Assembly (NCBI RefSeq): GCF_016595275.2
Contig: NZ_JAENIQ020000002.1
Span: forward strand, 186,001 to 250,000
Source: Corynebacterium pygosceleis
Lineage (GTDB): Bacteria > Actinomycetota > Actinomycetes > Mycobacteriales > Mycobacteriaceae
Reading direction: 5' to 3'
Length of the DNA stretch: 64,000 nucleotides
Part shown: positions 22,918 to 31,652 of the stretch, piece by piece
Numbering within the stretch: position 1 is the first letter of the stretch
How the letters are laid out: every line of letters starts with the position of its first letter
Notes under the pieces: generated by a model
Told to the model about the DNA's origin: nothing
What the model saw: the letters and a program-made list of their open reading frames with translations, nothing else
The model's database searches: none
Position numbers and translations under genes: made by a program

Positions 22918-24276
22918 TCAGTTCCGGGGCGCGGAGGCTTTTCCGTCGTCGCAGGTGACCCGACCCCGCAGGATGGTGGCACGAACCCTGGTGGAGAACT
23001 CCCGCCCCTCATAGGGGGTGTTCTCCGCCTTCGACGCCATGTCGGCGCCCCGGGCGGTCCACCGGGTCCCCGGATCGACGACGCACAGGTTCGCGGGTTC
23101 CCCTTCGGCGACCGGTCGACCGTGTCCCGGGAGTCGGGTGATCTCCGCGGGACGTTCGCTCATGACCTTCGCCACCCAGCGCCAGTCAGCGAGACCGGTC
23201 TCGACGAACAGCTCGGCGATGACGGCCAACGAGGTCTCGAGGCCGAGCATTCCGGGGCGCGCGTTCTCGAACTCGCAGCACTTGTCCTCGGAGCCGTGGG
23301 GGGCGTGGTCGGTGGACACGCAGTCGATGATCCCGTCGAGGAGTGCCTGCCGCAGGACGTGGGTGTCGCTCTCCTCGCGCAGCGGCGGGTTGACGCGGTA
23401 CACACCGTCATAGGAGGACAGCAGTTCGTCCGTCAGCAGAAGGTGATGGGGTGTGACCTCGGATGTCAACGGGATGCCGTGTTCCCGGGCCCAGGTGAGC
23501 AGCTCCACGGTACCGGCGGTGGAGGCGTGGCAGACGTGCACGCGCCCGCCGTAGTCGCGGGCGAGCAGTGCGTCCCGGATCACGATGGATTCCTCGGCCG
23601 CCCGGGGCCAGCCCCGGAGCCCGAGTCCGGCGGCGACCTCGCCCTCGTGCGCCACGGCACCGGCCGTCAGCCGGGGGTCCTCGCAGTGCTGGGCGAGCAG
23701 CACATCAGTGCCGCGCGCGTACTCGAGGGCCCGTCGCATGATCAGCGGATCGGAGACGCAGACACCGTCGTCGGAGAACATGCGCACCTTTGCCGCGGAG
23801 TCGGCCATCATGCCGAATTCGGTGATCTCCTTTCCCGACAGCCCCTTGGTGATGGAGCCGACCGGGTGAACGTCACACAGGCCGGTGGCCTGTCCCTTGA
23901 ACCAGACTGATTCGGCGATGATCGGCTGATCCGTGACCGGGTTCGTGTTGGCCATGGTGAAGACGGCGGTGAACCCACCCTTTGCGGCGGCCGCGGAACC
24001 GGTGGCGATCGTCTCGGTGTCCTCGCGGCCCGGTTCCCGCAGATGCACGTGCATGTCGACCAGCCCGGGCAGGAGCACGCCGCCGGCTCCGTCGACGCGG
24101 CGGTCTGCGACGGTGTCCGCAGGTGCGTCGAGCGAGGTGATGACACCGTCGGTGACCAGTACGTTGACCGGCTCGCCCTCACCGTAGGGGCGGACGTCGG
24201 TGATGAGGAGGGTGCCCGCCTCCGCGGGCGCGAGAGCGCCGGTGGCGGGCCGGTCGGAGGTGTGTGCTGCAGTCAT
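22918..24276 (-). CDS. pyrC: Dihydroorotase
   Basis: Cyclises carbamoyl aspartate to dihydroorotate. The 452 residues carry the zinc-binding block [13 protein letters not shown] around residue 60 and the later [17 protein letters not shown] and STDHAPHG, which hold the other metal and catalytic residues of type I dihydroorotases. I chose the ATG at 24276; an in-frame GTG three codons upstream sits closer to the AGGA ribosome binding site and is also possible. Downstream of pyrB by 53 bases, upstream of carA. Confidence 0.96.
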   Translation of the reverse strand: MTAAHTSDRPATGALAPAEAGTLLITDVRPYGEGEPVNVLVTDGVITSLDAPADTVADRRVDGAGGVLLPGLVDMHVHLREPGREDTETIATGSAAAAKGGFTAVFTMANTNPVTDQPIIAESVWFKGQATGLCDVHPVGSITKGLSGKEITEFGMMADSAAKVRMFSDDGVCVSDPLIMRRALEYARGTDVLLAQHCEDPRLTAGAVAHEGEVAAGLGLRGWPRAAEESIVIRDALLARDYGGRVHVCHASTAGTVELLTWAREHGIPLTSEVTPHHLLLTDELLSSYDGVYRVNPPLREESDTHVLRQALLDGIIDCVSTDHAPHGSEDKCCEFENARPGMLGLETSLAVIAELFVETGLADWRWVAKVMSERPAEITRLPGHGRPVAEGEPANLCVVDPGTRWTARGADMASKAENTPYEGREFSTRVRATILRGRVTCDDGKASAPRN

Positions 24277-24329
24277 GGGAATCACGTTTCCTGGGAAAGT
24301 CTGGGAAGGGTTCGGGGTGCGGCGGACCA

Positions 24330-25253
24330 TCAGCCGGCGAGCAGGGTGAACAGGACGGCCATCCGCAGATGAACACCGTTGGAGACCTGCTGCAGCACCG
24401 CGGTCTGCGGCGCGTCGGCGACGCTGTAGTTGATCTCCATGCCACGCAGCATCGGGCCGGGGTGCATGACGATGCAGTCCTTCTTCAGCCGCGCGAGCCG
24501 GTCCTTCGACAGCCCGTACCGGTTCGCGTACTCCCTGTGCGAGGGGAAGAAACCGCCGAGCATGCGCTCCTGCTGGACGCGGAGCATCATCACCACGTCG
24601 GCGTCGGCGATCTCATCGTCCATCGACCAGGCCGTGCGCACGGGCCAGTTCTCCACACCGGTCGGCAGGAGGGTCGGCGGTGCGACGAGCACGACCTCCG
24701 CACCGAGGGTGGACAGCAGATCGACGTTGGAACGGACGACACGGGAGTGCAGGCAGTCACCGACCAGGACGATCTTCCGGCCCTCGACGGAACCGAGTCG
24801 CTGGCGGATGGTGACGGCGTCGAGGAGCGCCTGGGTGGGGTGCTGGTGCGCGCCGTCGCCGGCGTTGATGACGCTCGGCCCGTCGCCACCGGGAGCGACC
24901 CACCGGGCGAGCTGCTGCGGGGCACCCGAGGACGGGTGCCGGATGATCAGTGCGTCCGCACCGACGGCCTTCAGCGTCAGACCCGTGTCCTTCAGTGACT
25001 CCCCCTTCTTCACCGAGGACGAGGACGCGGAGATGTTGATGACGTCCGCGCTCATCCACTTGCCGGCCGTCTCGAAGGACGACCGGGTACGGGTCGAGTT
25101 CTCGTAGAAGACGGTGAAGATCGTCCGGCCGCGGAGCGTCGGGAGCTTCTTGACCTCCCGGCCTTCGAGCGCCTCCCGGAACCGGTCGGCCTCATCCATC
25201 AGACCGATGATCTGGTCACGGTCGAGATCCTTGATACTGAGCAGATGTTTCAT
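24330..25253 (-). CDS. pyrB: Aspartate carbamoyltransferase catalytic chain
   Basis: Condenses carbamoyl phosphate with aspartate. The 307 residues contain the carbamoyl-phosphate loop [12 protein letters not shown] near residue 50 and [15 protein letters not shown]. There is no pyrI regulatory-chain gene, as is usual in Gram-positives, where control is through PyrR. The start lies ten bases after the pyrR stop. Confidence 0.98.
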   Translation of the reverse strand: MKHLLSIKDLDRDQIIGLMDEADRFREALEGREVKKLPTLRGRTIFTVFYENSTRTRSSFETAGKWMSADVINISASSSSVKKGESLKDTGLTLKAVGADALIIRHPSSGAPQQLARWVAPGGDGPSVINAGDGAHQHPTQALLDAVTIRQRLGSVEGRKIVLVGDCLHSRVVRSNVDLLSTLGAEVVLVAPPTLLPTGVENWPVRTAWSMDDEIADADVVMMLRVQQERMLGGFFPSHREYANRYGLSKDRLARLKKDCIVMHPGPMLRGMEINYSVADAPQTAVLQQVSNGVHLRMAVLFTLLAG

Positions 25254-25263
25254 GGGGTATCCC

Positions 25264-25836
25264 TCACACCCCGTCGGGGCGGGTCAGCACGACGGCATCC
25301 CGGCCGTCGATGTCTTCGAGCAGGACGTCGACGTCCTCGGAACGGGAGGTCGGGAGATTCTTCCCGACGTAGTCGGCGCGGATGGGCAGCTGCCGGTGGC
25401 CTCGATCCACGAGCACCGCCAACTGGATCACATCGGGTCGCCCCAGGTCCCGCAGGGCATCGAGTGCCGCGCGGATGGTGCGCCCGGAATACAGGACGTC
25501 ATCGACGAGAATGACCGTCGCCCCGTCGATTCCCCCCGCAGGGACGTCGGTGGGTTGCAGCGCCCGGTGTCCACGGCTCCGCAGATCGTCCCGGTAGAGG
25601 GTGATGTCCAACGAACCGCAGGAGATCTCCACCCCCGAGAACTCCGCGATCTTTTCCTTCAGGCGCACGGCCAGAGGAACTCCCCCCGAGGGGATACCCA
25701 ACAGGATGACCCGTCCCGACTCCACGGAGTCGAGGGCCGTCTTCTCAATAATCTGGTGCGCGATGCGCGCGACCGTCCGACTGACGTCGTCCGCTGACAG
25801 CAGCTCCGTCGTGACCGGTTGATCGTGTCCGCTCAT
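25264..25836 (-). CDS. pyrR: PyrR, pyrimidine operon RNA-binding regulator / uracil phosphoribosyltransferase
   Basis: First gene of the pyr operon. PyrR binds pyr mRNA when UMP is high and lowers expression; it also has some uracil phosphoribosyltransferase activity. The 190 residues show the PRPP loop [21 protein letters not shown] and the N-terminal [13 protein letters not shown] block. The ATG at 25836 has a strong AAAGGAGGT. That ribosome binding site is part of a hairpin with a PyrR-binding-loop-like sequence just upstream, so regulation is probably by translational repression as shown in Mycobacterium smegmatis. Confidence 0.97.
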   Translation of the reverse strand: MSGHDQPVTTELLSADDVSRTVARIAHQIIEKTALDSVESGRVILLGIPSGGVPLAVRLKEKIAEFSGVEISCGSLDITLYRDDLRSRGHRALQPTDVPAGGIDGATVILVDDVLYSGRTIRAALDALRDLGRPDVIQLAVLVDRGHRQLPIRADYVGKNLPTSRSEDVDVLLEDIDGRDAVVLTRPDGV

Positions 25837-25844
25837 CGTGACCT

Positions 25845-25877
25845 CCTTTCCCGCCTCACGGTGCGGTTCCTTAAAGG
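25845..25877 (-). promoter_or_regulatory. PyrR-binding-type hairpin over the pyrR ribosome binding site
   Basis: On the pyrR leader CCUUU (25877-25873) pairs with AAAGG (25849-25845) of the Shine-Dalgarno, and an inner CCGC/GCGG stem closes a loop containing CCGUGAGGC. This fits the core CNGNGAGG of the PyrR binding loops known from Bacillus. PyrR bound to it would hold the ribosome binding site closed. Confidence 0.6.
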
Positions 25878-25899
25878 ATGCCTATGCTTGAACTACGAT
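25871..25899 (+). promoter_or_regulatory. Promoter of the SRPBCC-Rossmann gene, divergent from pyrR
   Basis: TTAAAG (25871-25876) and TACGAT (25894-25899) are separated by 17 bases and point toward the + strand gene starting at 25989. The -35 overlaps the DNA of the pyrR leader hairpin, so the two divergent units share this short interval. Confidence 0.45.
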
Positions 25900-25988
25900 G
25901 ACCACCCTAGCACCACCGACGCCGACGGGGAACGCTCCAGCACAGCTTCCACCCGTCCGGCGGTGAAACACAGGACGGGAGCGCCAGC

Positions 25989-27383
25989 ATGAGCCTGACG
26001 ACCAGCCATTTCATCCCCTTCGACAGGGAGGACGTCTGGGACTGGCACACGCGTACCGGTGCAGTCGTGCGCCTGTCCCCCCCGTTCGCCCCCATGACCC
26101 CGATCCGGGAGGCCTCCCGCCTCTCCGACGGGACGACCGTGTTCAGTCTCCCCGCCGGCCTGAGATGGGTCGCCCGACACGACCTGTCGGGATACCGACG
26201 GGGGCACCGCTTCACGGACGTCTGCGTCTCGGCGCCACTCCGGGCGCTGTCCAACTGGCGCCACGTCCACACCTTCGCCGACGCACCCGGTGGCACGATC
26301 ATCACCGACGACGTGTCGACGCGGGTGCCCGGTACGGCCCTCACCGGCCTCTTCGCCTACCGCCAGCACCAGTTGTTCGAGGATCTGAAGTTCCTCCGCA
26401 GGATGGCCGCCTTCACCCCCGACGAGCTCCGCGACGAGCGTGGCGGTGCCGGACCGTTGACCATCGCGGTCACCGGTTCCGGGGGCACCGTCGGTCGCGC
26501 ACTGTGTGCCCAACTGACCACCGCCGGTCACACCGTCATCAGACTCAGGCGGGGTTCCTCGCCAACGGATGCGTCCACCCGCGCCTGGAATCCGGCGGAC
26601 CCGGACCCGGAACTCCTCACCGGTGTCGACGTGCTCGTCCATCTCGCGGGGGAACCGCTGATGGGTCGCTTCACGGAGGGACACAAGCGTTCGATCCGGA
26701 CGTCCCGCACCGCACCCACCAGGTACCTCGCCGACCTTGTGGCCGCCTCCCCCACCTGTCACACGATGGTCTGCGCCTCCGCCATCGGGTATTACGGCCA
26801 CGACCGGGGCGATGAGGTCCTGACGGAGGCAGCCACCGGTGGCGCGGGATTTCTCGCGGAGGTGTGCCGGGAGTGGGAACGGGGGTGCGGTCCGGCCGCC
26901 GACGCTGGTAAGCGGGTCGTCAACATCCGGACGGGCATCGTCCTCGCCGGTACCGGCGGGGTCCTTCCCCTCCTGAAGATGCTGTTCTCGGCGGGACTCG
27001 GCGGAAAGTTCGGGGACGGTTCCCTCTGGTTCAGCTGGATCGCACTCGATGACCTGACGGACATCTACTGTCGTGCGGTGGTTGATCCGGCGTTGACCGG
27101 TCCGGTCAACGCCACGGCCCCCGTTCCGGTCCGGAACGGGGAGATGACGGAGGCGCTCGCCAGCGAACTCAATCGCCCGGCGTTCCTCCAGATCCCGACT
27201 CTCGGACCGAAGCTCCTCCTCGGCAGTGAGGGAGCCGAACAGATCGCCCTCGCCAACCAGCGGGTGACACCCGCGGTACTGCGGGAGTTGGGGCACACGT
27301 TCCGTTATCCGACGATCGGTCGGGCGCTCGCCCACGAACTCGGTGGTGAGGAACTGCTCGGTTCGACCGGTCCGCGCCCCTGA
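25989..27383 (+). CDS. TIGR01777-type epimerase: SRPBCC domain fused to NAD(P)-binding Rossmann domain
   Basis: A 464-residue protein with two parts. Residues 1 to about 150 look like an SRPBCC/START-type ligand-binding fold (DREDVWDWHTRTGAVVRL, then VSTRVPGTALTGLFAYRQHQ). From about residue 156 there is an extended short-chain dehydrogenase-type domain with the nucleotide loop AVTGSGGTVGRALCAQL, VLVHLAGEPL, SAIGYYG and the C-terminal LLLGSEG typical of the DUF1731 end. Such fused proteins are found next to pyrR in corynebacteria. The substrate is unknown. The ATG at 25989 lies some 90 bases from its promoter. Confidence 0.85.
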   Translation: MSLTTSHFIPFDREDVWDWHTRTGAVVRLSPPFAPMTPIREASRLSDGTTVFSLPAGLRWVARHDLSGYRRGHRFTDVCVSAPLRALSNWRHVHTFADAPGGTIITDDVSTRVPGTALTGLFAYRQHQLFEDLKFLRRMAAFTPDELRDERGGAGPLTIAVTGSGGTVGRALCAQLTTAGHTVIRLRRGSSPTDASTRAWNPADPDPELLTGVDVLVHLAGEPLMGRFTEGHKRSIRTSRTAPTRYLADLVAASPTCHTMVCASAIGYYGHDRGDEVLTEAATGGAGFLAEVCREWERGCGPAADAGKRVVNIRTGIVLAGTGGVLPLLKMLFSAGLGGKFGDGSLWFSWIALDDLTDIYCRAVVDPALTGPVNATAPVPVRNGEMTEALASELNRPAFLQIPTLGPKLLLGSEGAEQIALANQRVTPAVLRELGHTFRYPTIGRALAHELGGEELLGSTGPRP

Positions 27384-27434
27384 GCCGCCCCGCCCGATCG
27401 GACGGGTGAACGTCGGGCGGAACGGGGCCCCCGG

Positions 27435-27440
27435 TATCAT
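27435..27440 (+). promoter_or_regulatory. Candidate -10 for the YbjN-like cluster
   Basis: TATCAT lies about 70 bases upstream of the first YbjN-like gene; the -35 region is weak. It is the only good -10 match in the 128-base gap after the epimerase gene. Confidence 0.3.
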
Positions 27441-27511
27441 GACGCCTGACACCACCGGCGGCCCGACACCCGCCGCACTCCAGTCAGCTACACGAGGAGC
27501 TCTGCGCCAGC

Positions 27512-27964
27512 GTGACCGACACCATCCCGACCCCGGTCAGTCTCGACCGGGTCACCGACATCCTCGACGACCAGGACCTGAAATGGTTGTGGGACGACGA
27601 GTCCGACGACATTCTCCGAACCGGTTTCCCGAACGCCGCCTTCGCCTTCTTCGTCCGCGAGGACAGGATCCTCGCGGACGCCGTGTGGCGCGCGACCCCG
27701 CCCCGTGAACGGGCACCGGAACTGCTCGCCGCGGTCAACGAGTGGAACCTGACCCAGATCACCCCGATCCTCCATTTCTCGGAGGCACCGGACGGTTCAC
27801 TGTCCGTCCACGCCCACCGCCGGCTCCTCGCCGGCGAGGGCGCGACCCGCAACCAGATCGGGGCGTTCACCATGTCCACCCTCGAGCTCACCGTGAACTG
27901 CTTCAACTGGCTCGGTACGCAGTTCCCCGACCTCGTCACCTGGCAGGAGCACAACCATGAGTAA
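27512..27964 (+). CDS. YbjN-like protein 1
   Basis: A 150-residue acidic cytoplasmic protein without signal peptide or membrane segments. The fold pattern (SLDRVTDILDDQDLKWLWDD, then AAFAFFVREDRILADAVWRA and a helix VNEWNLTQITPILHF) resembles the YbjN/type III secretion chaperone-like family. YbjN proteins are stress-linked in enterobacteria, but the role in actinobacteria is unknown. GTG start at 27512. It overlaps the next gene by eight bases. Confidence 0.7.
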   Translation: MTDTIPTPVSLDRVTDILDDQDLKWLWDDESDDILRTGFPNAAFAFFVREDRILADAVWRATPPRERAPELLAAVNEWNLTQITPILHFSEAPDGSLSVHAHRRLLAGEGATRNQIGAFTMSTLELTVNCFNWLGTQFPDLVTWQEHNHE

Positions 27965-28457
27965 TGACACCGACACCGGCACCACCCCACCGGACGGGCA
28001 GACCCCCGGGGTCGGCCCCGTCACCTTCGACGACATCCGCGGGATCATGCGTGGATTCGGCGTCGAACTGACCATGGCCGACGATCCGACCATCGGCGGG
28101 GCGAACCTCAACGGGACCCAGGTGACCTTCGCCATCATCGGTGGCGGGGTCCTCCTGATCCGTGCCGACGTCCCCACCGGAGACGACGCCTCCGCGGGTG
28201 ACCCGACGCTGTTCCTCGCGGCGAACCGCTTCAACGCCCTGAGTTTCGACGTCAAGGCGACCGTCGTCGACCGTACCGAGGAACTCATCCTCCGCACCGA
28301 GAGCGAGACGCTGCTGGCTGCGGGAATGACCCCTGCACAGCTGACCGCGTCGGTACGCTCGGGTGTCGACGTCGTCCTCGCCGCGCAACAGGCGCTGGCG
28401 GAGATCTCCGGTTCCATCCGCGACACCGCCCACGGTCAGCCGTCCACCGACGCCTGA
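27957..28457 (+). CDS. YbjN-like protein 2
   Basis: A 166-residue protein that overlaps the end of the previous gene by eight bases and so is translationally coupled to it. The core (VTFDDIRGIMRGFGVELTMAD, VLLIRADVPTG, LFLAANRFNALSFDVKATVVD) has the alternating helix-strand pattern of the YbjN-like family, with a disordered N-terminal tail rich in Thr, Asp and Gly. No catalytic motif is visible; probably a partner or chaperone-like protein for its neighbours. Confidence 0.65.
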   Translation: MSNDTDTGTTPPDGQTPGVGPVTFDDIRGIMRGFGVELTMADDPTIGGANLNGTQVTFAIIGGGVLLIRADVPTGDDASAGDPTLFLAANRFNALSFDVKATVVDRTEELILRTESETLLAAGMTPAQLTASVRSGVDVVLAAQQALAEISGSIRDTAHGQPSTDA

Positions 28458-28492
28458 CCCCCGTTCCCACCTCTCCCGGAAAGCCGATAGCC

Positions 28493-29389
28493 GTGAACCC
28501 CATTCTCGAGACCGCCTCCCGTGTCCTCACGTCCGACGGACGGAACGTTCACCGGGGTGATGACGATGACCGACTCACGATCGAGACCGATACCTGGGTC
28601 CTGACGTTCACGGTCTCGGACAAGAGCTCCCTGATCGCCTCGGGCATGTGGAAACGGCTCACCACGATGGAGGATTCCTCCGCCGTGGTGGATCTCGTCC
28701 AGGCGTGGTACACGCGCGGCTGGGACATGCCCTCCGCCGGGTACAACACCGACGTCGCCCCCGGGCACATCGTCCTGGTCTCCTCCGCCGCCCTGATGTG
28801 CGCGGACCGTGTGGATGAGGCCACTGTGTCGGCTTTCGTCCGCCATGCACTCGACGGAACACGCACCCTCATGGACTACGCGGAGGAGGCCCTTCCGGGC
28901 GGGGTTCCGGCCAGACCGGCCTTCGACGTCATACCCGGCGCCGACGGGAGGGAGGGGCGGGGCCCGGGCATCGATCCCTCACACCTCCACGCTGTCCTGT
29001 CCGGGTTGGAGGGGATGGCGGTGGGGGTCACCCACGGCACGGCACGCCGGGGGCCGGTGCTCTGCACCATCTCATCGGCGGAGCACTCCCCCTGGTACCG
29101 CATCGAGGGACGCTGGCCCACGGGTCTGCCCGTCGACGACATGAACCTGCTGACCATGGCCCTCCACGTCTGCAACGAGTTCACCGTCTCCGCAGCCGGG
29201 CCGGTCGTCGACTTCGTCACCTCCCGGGGTGAAATCATCCTGAAGGCGACCGCTCTGGTCTTCTGCCCGGGCACGCTCGACGATGACGTTCTCGCCGAGA
29301 CCCTCGACCGCAAGCTCCGCTGGATGCAGGCCGGTCTCCACCACGTCTCGGACCGCCTCCACGCGCCGGCGGTCTGTCCCCTGCCCTGA
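28493..29389 (+). CDS. YbjN-like protein 3, two-domain form
   Basis: A 298-residue protein that looks like two consecutive YbjN-like domains: one at about residues 25-140 (TDTWVLTFTVSDKSSLIASGMW, VDLVQAWYTRGWDMPSAG) and one at about 160-290 (HLHAVLSGLEGMAVGV, MNLLTMALHVCNEFTVSAAGPVVDF). Start GTG at 28493, 35 bases after the previous gene, so the three form an operon. The stop is six bases from the convergent ppk2 stop. I cannot assign a function. Confidence 0.65.
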   Translation: MNPILETASRVLTSDGRNVHRGDDDDRLTIETDTWVLTFTVSDKSSLIASGMWKRLTTMEDSSAVVDLVQAWYTRGWDMPSAGYNTDVAPGHIVLVSSAALMCADRVDEATVSAFVRHALDGTRTLMDYAEEALPGGVPARPAFDVIPGADGREGRGPGIDPSHLHAVLSGLEGMAVGVTHGTARRGPVLCTISSAEHSPWYRIEGRWPTGLPVDDMNLLTMALHVCNEFTVSAAGPVVDFVTSRGEIILKATALVFCPGTLDDDVLAETLDRKLRWMQAGLHHVSDRLHAPAVCPLP

Positions 29390-29395
29390 CCCGGA

Positions 29396-30244
29396 TCAGC
29401 TCTCCGCCAGCCGCCGCTTCTCCGCGTCGACGTCGAAGTCCGGCTCCGGCCAGTCCAGGTCCATCGAGCGCAGTGCGTCCAACAGGAGGTACTTGACCAC
29501 CATCCTCGCGTACGGCTTGTCGTCACCCGGCACGCAGTACCAGGGCGCGTGCTCGGTGGAGGTCCTGCGCAGCGCTATCTCGTACGCCTCCTGGTACTCC
29601 GCCCAGTACCCGCGTTCGGTGACGTCTCCCGGATTGTACTTCCAGTGTTTGTCCGCACGATCCAGACGTTCCTCGAGATTCTCCCGCTGGAACTCCGGGC
29701 TGATGTGCAGCATGACCTTGACGATCCGGACGCCGGACTCCACGAGCTCCCGTTCAAAGTCGACGATCGCACCGTAACGACGTTCGATCTCATCGGCGGA
29801 CGACAGTCCGTGGACCCGGTGGATGAGGACATCCTCGTAGTGGGACCTGTCGAACACCCCGATACGCCCGGGCCTGGGCAGCTTCTTCCGGATTCGCCAC
29901 AGGAAGTCGTGGGCCAGTTCCTCCTCGGTCGGTTTACCGAAGGACGCGAGATCGACCCCCTGCGGGTCAACGAGACCCAGGACATGCCGGACGACACCGC
30001 CTTTCCCGGCGGTGTCCATACCCTGGAGGACGAGCAGGACGGCACCCGTGTCCGCCGAGACCCTGCCATTGGCGTAGAGCATCTCCTGGAGTTCCGAGAG
30101 CTCCTCGTCGATCTCGGAGAACTCCTTCCTCAGTTTGTCCCTGTCCCCCTTGAAGTTCGGGGTGGAACCGGGGTCGACGTCGGACAGGACGAAATCAGCC
30201 CCGACCCTCAGTTCCTTTGCATCGCTCGTACTGAAATTAGCCAT
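29396..30244 (-). CDS. ppk2: Polyphosphate:nucleotide phosphotransferase, PPK2 family
   Basis: Uses polyphosphate to phosphorylate nucleotides. The 282 residues have Walker A GMDTAGKGGVVRHV, the lid-type segment FGKPTEEELAHDFLWRIRKKLPRPG and Walker B-like GVFDRSHYEDVL; this matches the single-domain PPK2-related group. The ATG at 30244 is chosen over an upstream in-frame codon because homologous sequence begins there; it lies six bases after a TACGAT hexamer, suggesting a leaderless message. Whether AMP or ADP is the acceptor cannot be read from the sequence. Confidence 0.9.
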   Translation of the reverse strand: MANFSTSDAKELRVGADFVLSDVDPGSTPNFKGDRDKLRKEFSEIDEELSELQEMLYANGRVSADTGAVLLVLQGMDTAGKGGVVRHVLGLVDPQGVDLASFGKPTEEELAHDFLWRIRKKLPRPGRIGVFDRSHYEDVLIHRVHGLSSADEIERRYGAIVDFERELVESGVRIVKVMLHISPEFQRENLEERLDRADKHWKYNPGDVTERGYWAEYQEAYEIALRRTSTEHAPWYCVPGDDKPYARMVVKYLLLDALRSMDLDWPEPDFDVDAEKRRLAES

Positions 30245-30265
30245 GCCGCCATCGTAGCCGCACAC

Positions 30266-30315
30266 GGGAAAACCCCGGCGAACGCCCTTTCGGATGTTTC
30301 GCCGGGGTTTTTCCC
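30266..30315. terminator. Bidirectional terminator between nusB and ppk2
   Basis: GGGAAAACCCCGGCGAA (30266-30282) pairs with TTCGCCGGGGTTTTTCCC (30298-30315), with A/T runs on both sides of the GC stem. On the minus strand the U-rich end stops transcripts coming from efp-nusB just before ppk2; it also reads as a terminator in the other direction. Confidence 0.8.
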
Positions 30316-30325
30316 GCACACGGGG

Positions 30326-30973
30326 TCACCGTGATTCCGGTTCCCCTGCACCGTCCGTGGGAGAGGACGGGACGTGATGAGCCGGATCGCCCGGGTCCCC
30401 GGTTTCCCCGGGGGCATCCGGGTCCTCGTCACCCCCGGTTTCTTCGGCGTCCCCGGGATCGAGGAAGTCCGGGGCCTCGGGTGCGGGTTCCCCCTCACGC
30501 AGGGCGTCCAGGTTCCCCGCGACGGAGTCGAGCACCGCGTTGACGTACGCCTGGGCCGTGTCCGAGGAATAGTCACCGGTCAGGCGGACGGCCTCGTCGA
30601 TCGCGGCGACGGGCGGAACCTCCGGATTGAAGAGCAGCTCCCACACGGCGACACGGAGTATCGCGCGTTCCACGGCCGGAAGACGACCGAATGTCCAGTC
30701 CTCCACCAGGTAGCGGGCGATCGTGTCATCGACGCGGTCGAGCTCGCAGGCCGTCCCCTCGACGATCGTGCGGGTGTACTCCGCGACTGGGGCGACGTCG
30801 GGTTGCGGAAGCCGGGACAGTTCGACCCGGTCATCCACGATGGCGACGGGGTCGACGTCGCGGGCTTCCGCCTCGAAGAGGATGTCGACGGCCCGACGGC
30901 GTGCGCGGAACCGTGAACCACGCCGCTTGTGGGCGGGCCTGCGGCCGGAGCTCTGTCTGTCGTTGTCAGTCAC
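30326..30973 (-). CDS. nusB: Transcription antitermination factor NusB
   Basis: RNA-binding protein of the rRNA antitermination complex. The core at residues 20 to 150 has [20 protein letters not shown] and the typical [27 protein letters not shown] and [11 protein letters not shown] blocks. The protein is 215 residues, longer than usual, because of an acidic Pro/Asp/Glu/Gly-rich tail of about 60 residues. GTG start at 30973, 20 bases after the efp stop. Confidence 0.95.
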   Translation of the reverse strand: MTDNDRQSSGRRPAHKRRGSRFRARRRAVDILFEAEARDVDPVAIVDDRVELSRLPQPDVAPVAEYTRTIVEGTACELDRVDDTIARYLVEDWTFGRLPAVERAILRVAVWELLFNPEVPPVAAIDEAVRLTGDYSSDTAQAYVNAVLDSVAGNLDALREGEPAPEAPDFLDPGDAEETGGDEDPDAPGETGDPGDPAHHVPSSPTDGAGEPESR

Positions 30974-30993
30974 TGCTGGAATTGCCCCGGCGC

Positions 30994-31557
30994 TCAGTTG
31001 TTGACGCGCGACAGGTAGGAACCGTTGCGGGTGTCCACCTTGAGGACGTTACCGGTCTCGATGAACAGCGGAACCTGGATCTCCGCACCGCTCTCGAGGG
31101 TGGCGGGCTTGGTGCCGCCGGTGGAACGGTCACCCTGGAGACCGGGATCGGTGTGCTCGACCTTGAGCTCGACGGAGATGGGCAGCTCCACGAAGAGGGC
31201 CTCCCCCTCATGGAACGACACCTGGACGGTCATGTTCTCGAGGAGGAACTTCGCGCCGTCACCCATGAGGTGCTCGCCGACCTCGATCTGCTCGAAGGTC
31301 TTCGCGTCCATCAGGACGTAGGAGGTGCCGTCGTGGTAGAGGTAGGTCATGTCCCGACGGTCGACGGTCGCGGTCTCGACCTTGACACCGGCGTTGAAGG
31401 TCTTGTCCACAACCTTGCCCGAGACGACGTCCTTCAGCTTGGTCCGCACGAAGGCGGGGCCCTTGCCCGGCTTGACGTGCTGGAACTCGACGATCTGCTG
31501 CAGCTTGTTGTCGATCTTGAGCACAAGACCGTTCTTGAAGTCGGCGGTGGTTGCCAC
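30994..31557 (-). CDS. efp: Elongation factor P
   Basis: Rescues ribosomes stalled at polyproline. The GTG at 31557 gives 187 residues, the family length, beginning [17 protein letters not shown]; a longer in-frame start 13 codons upstream lacks support. The tip loop reads [10 protein letters not shown], with the lysine that faces the P-site tRNA. Cotranscribed with pepQ upstream and nusB downstream, a conserved arrangement. Confidence 0.97.
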   Translation of the reverse strand: MATTADFKNGLVLKIDNKLQQIVEFQHVKPGKGPAFVRTKLKDVVSGKVVDKTFNAGVKVETATVDRRDMTYLYHDGTSYVLMDAKTFEQIEVGEHLMGDGAKFLLENMTVQVSFHEGEALFVELPISVELKVEHTDPGLQGDRSTGGTKPATLESGAEIQVPLFIETGNVLKVDTRNGSYLSRVNN

Positions 31558-31652
31558 TCGTAGCTCTCCCTCGGATGTCGCGGTGCGGAAACTCACCCGG
31601 TGGAACCGGGTCTCCCGCTGGTACGGCGTATCAGCTTACATCACGCCCCGGA

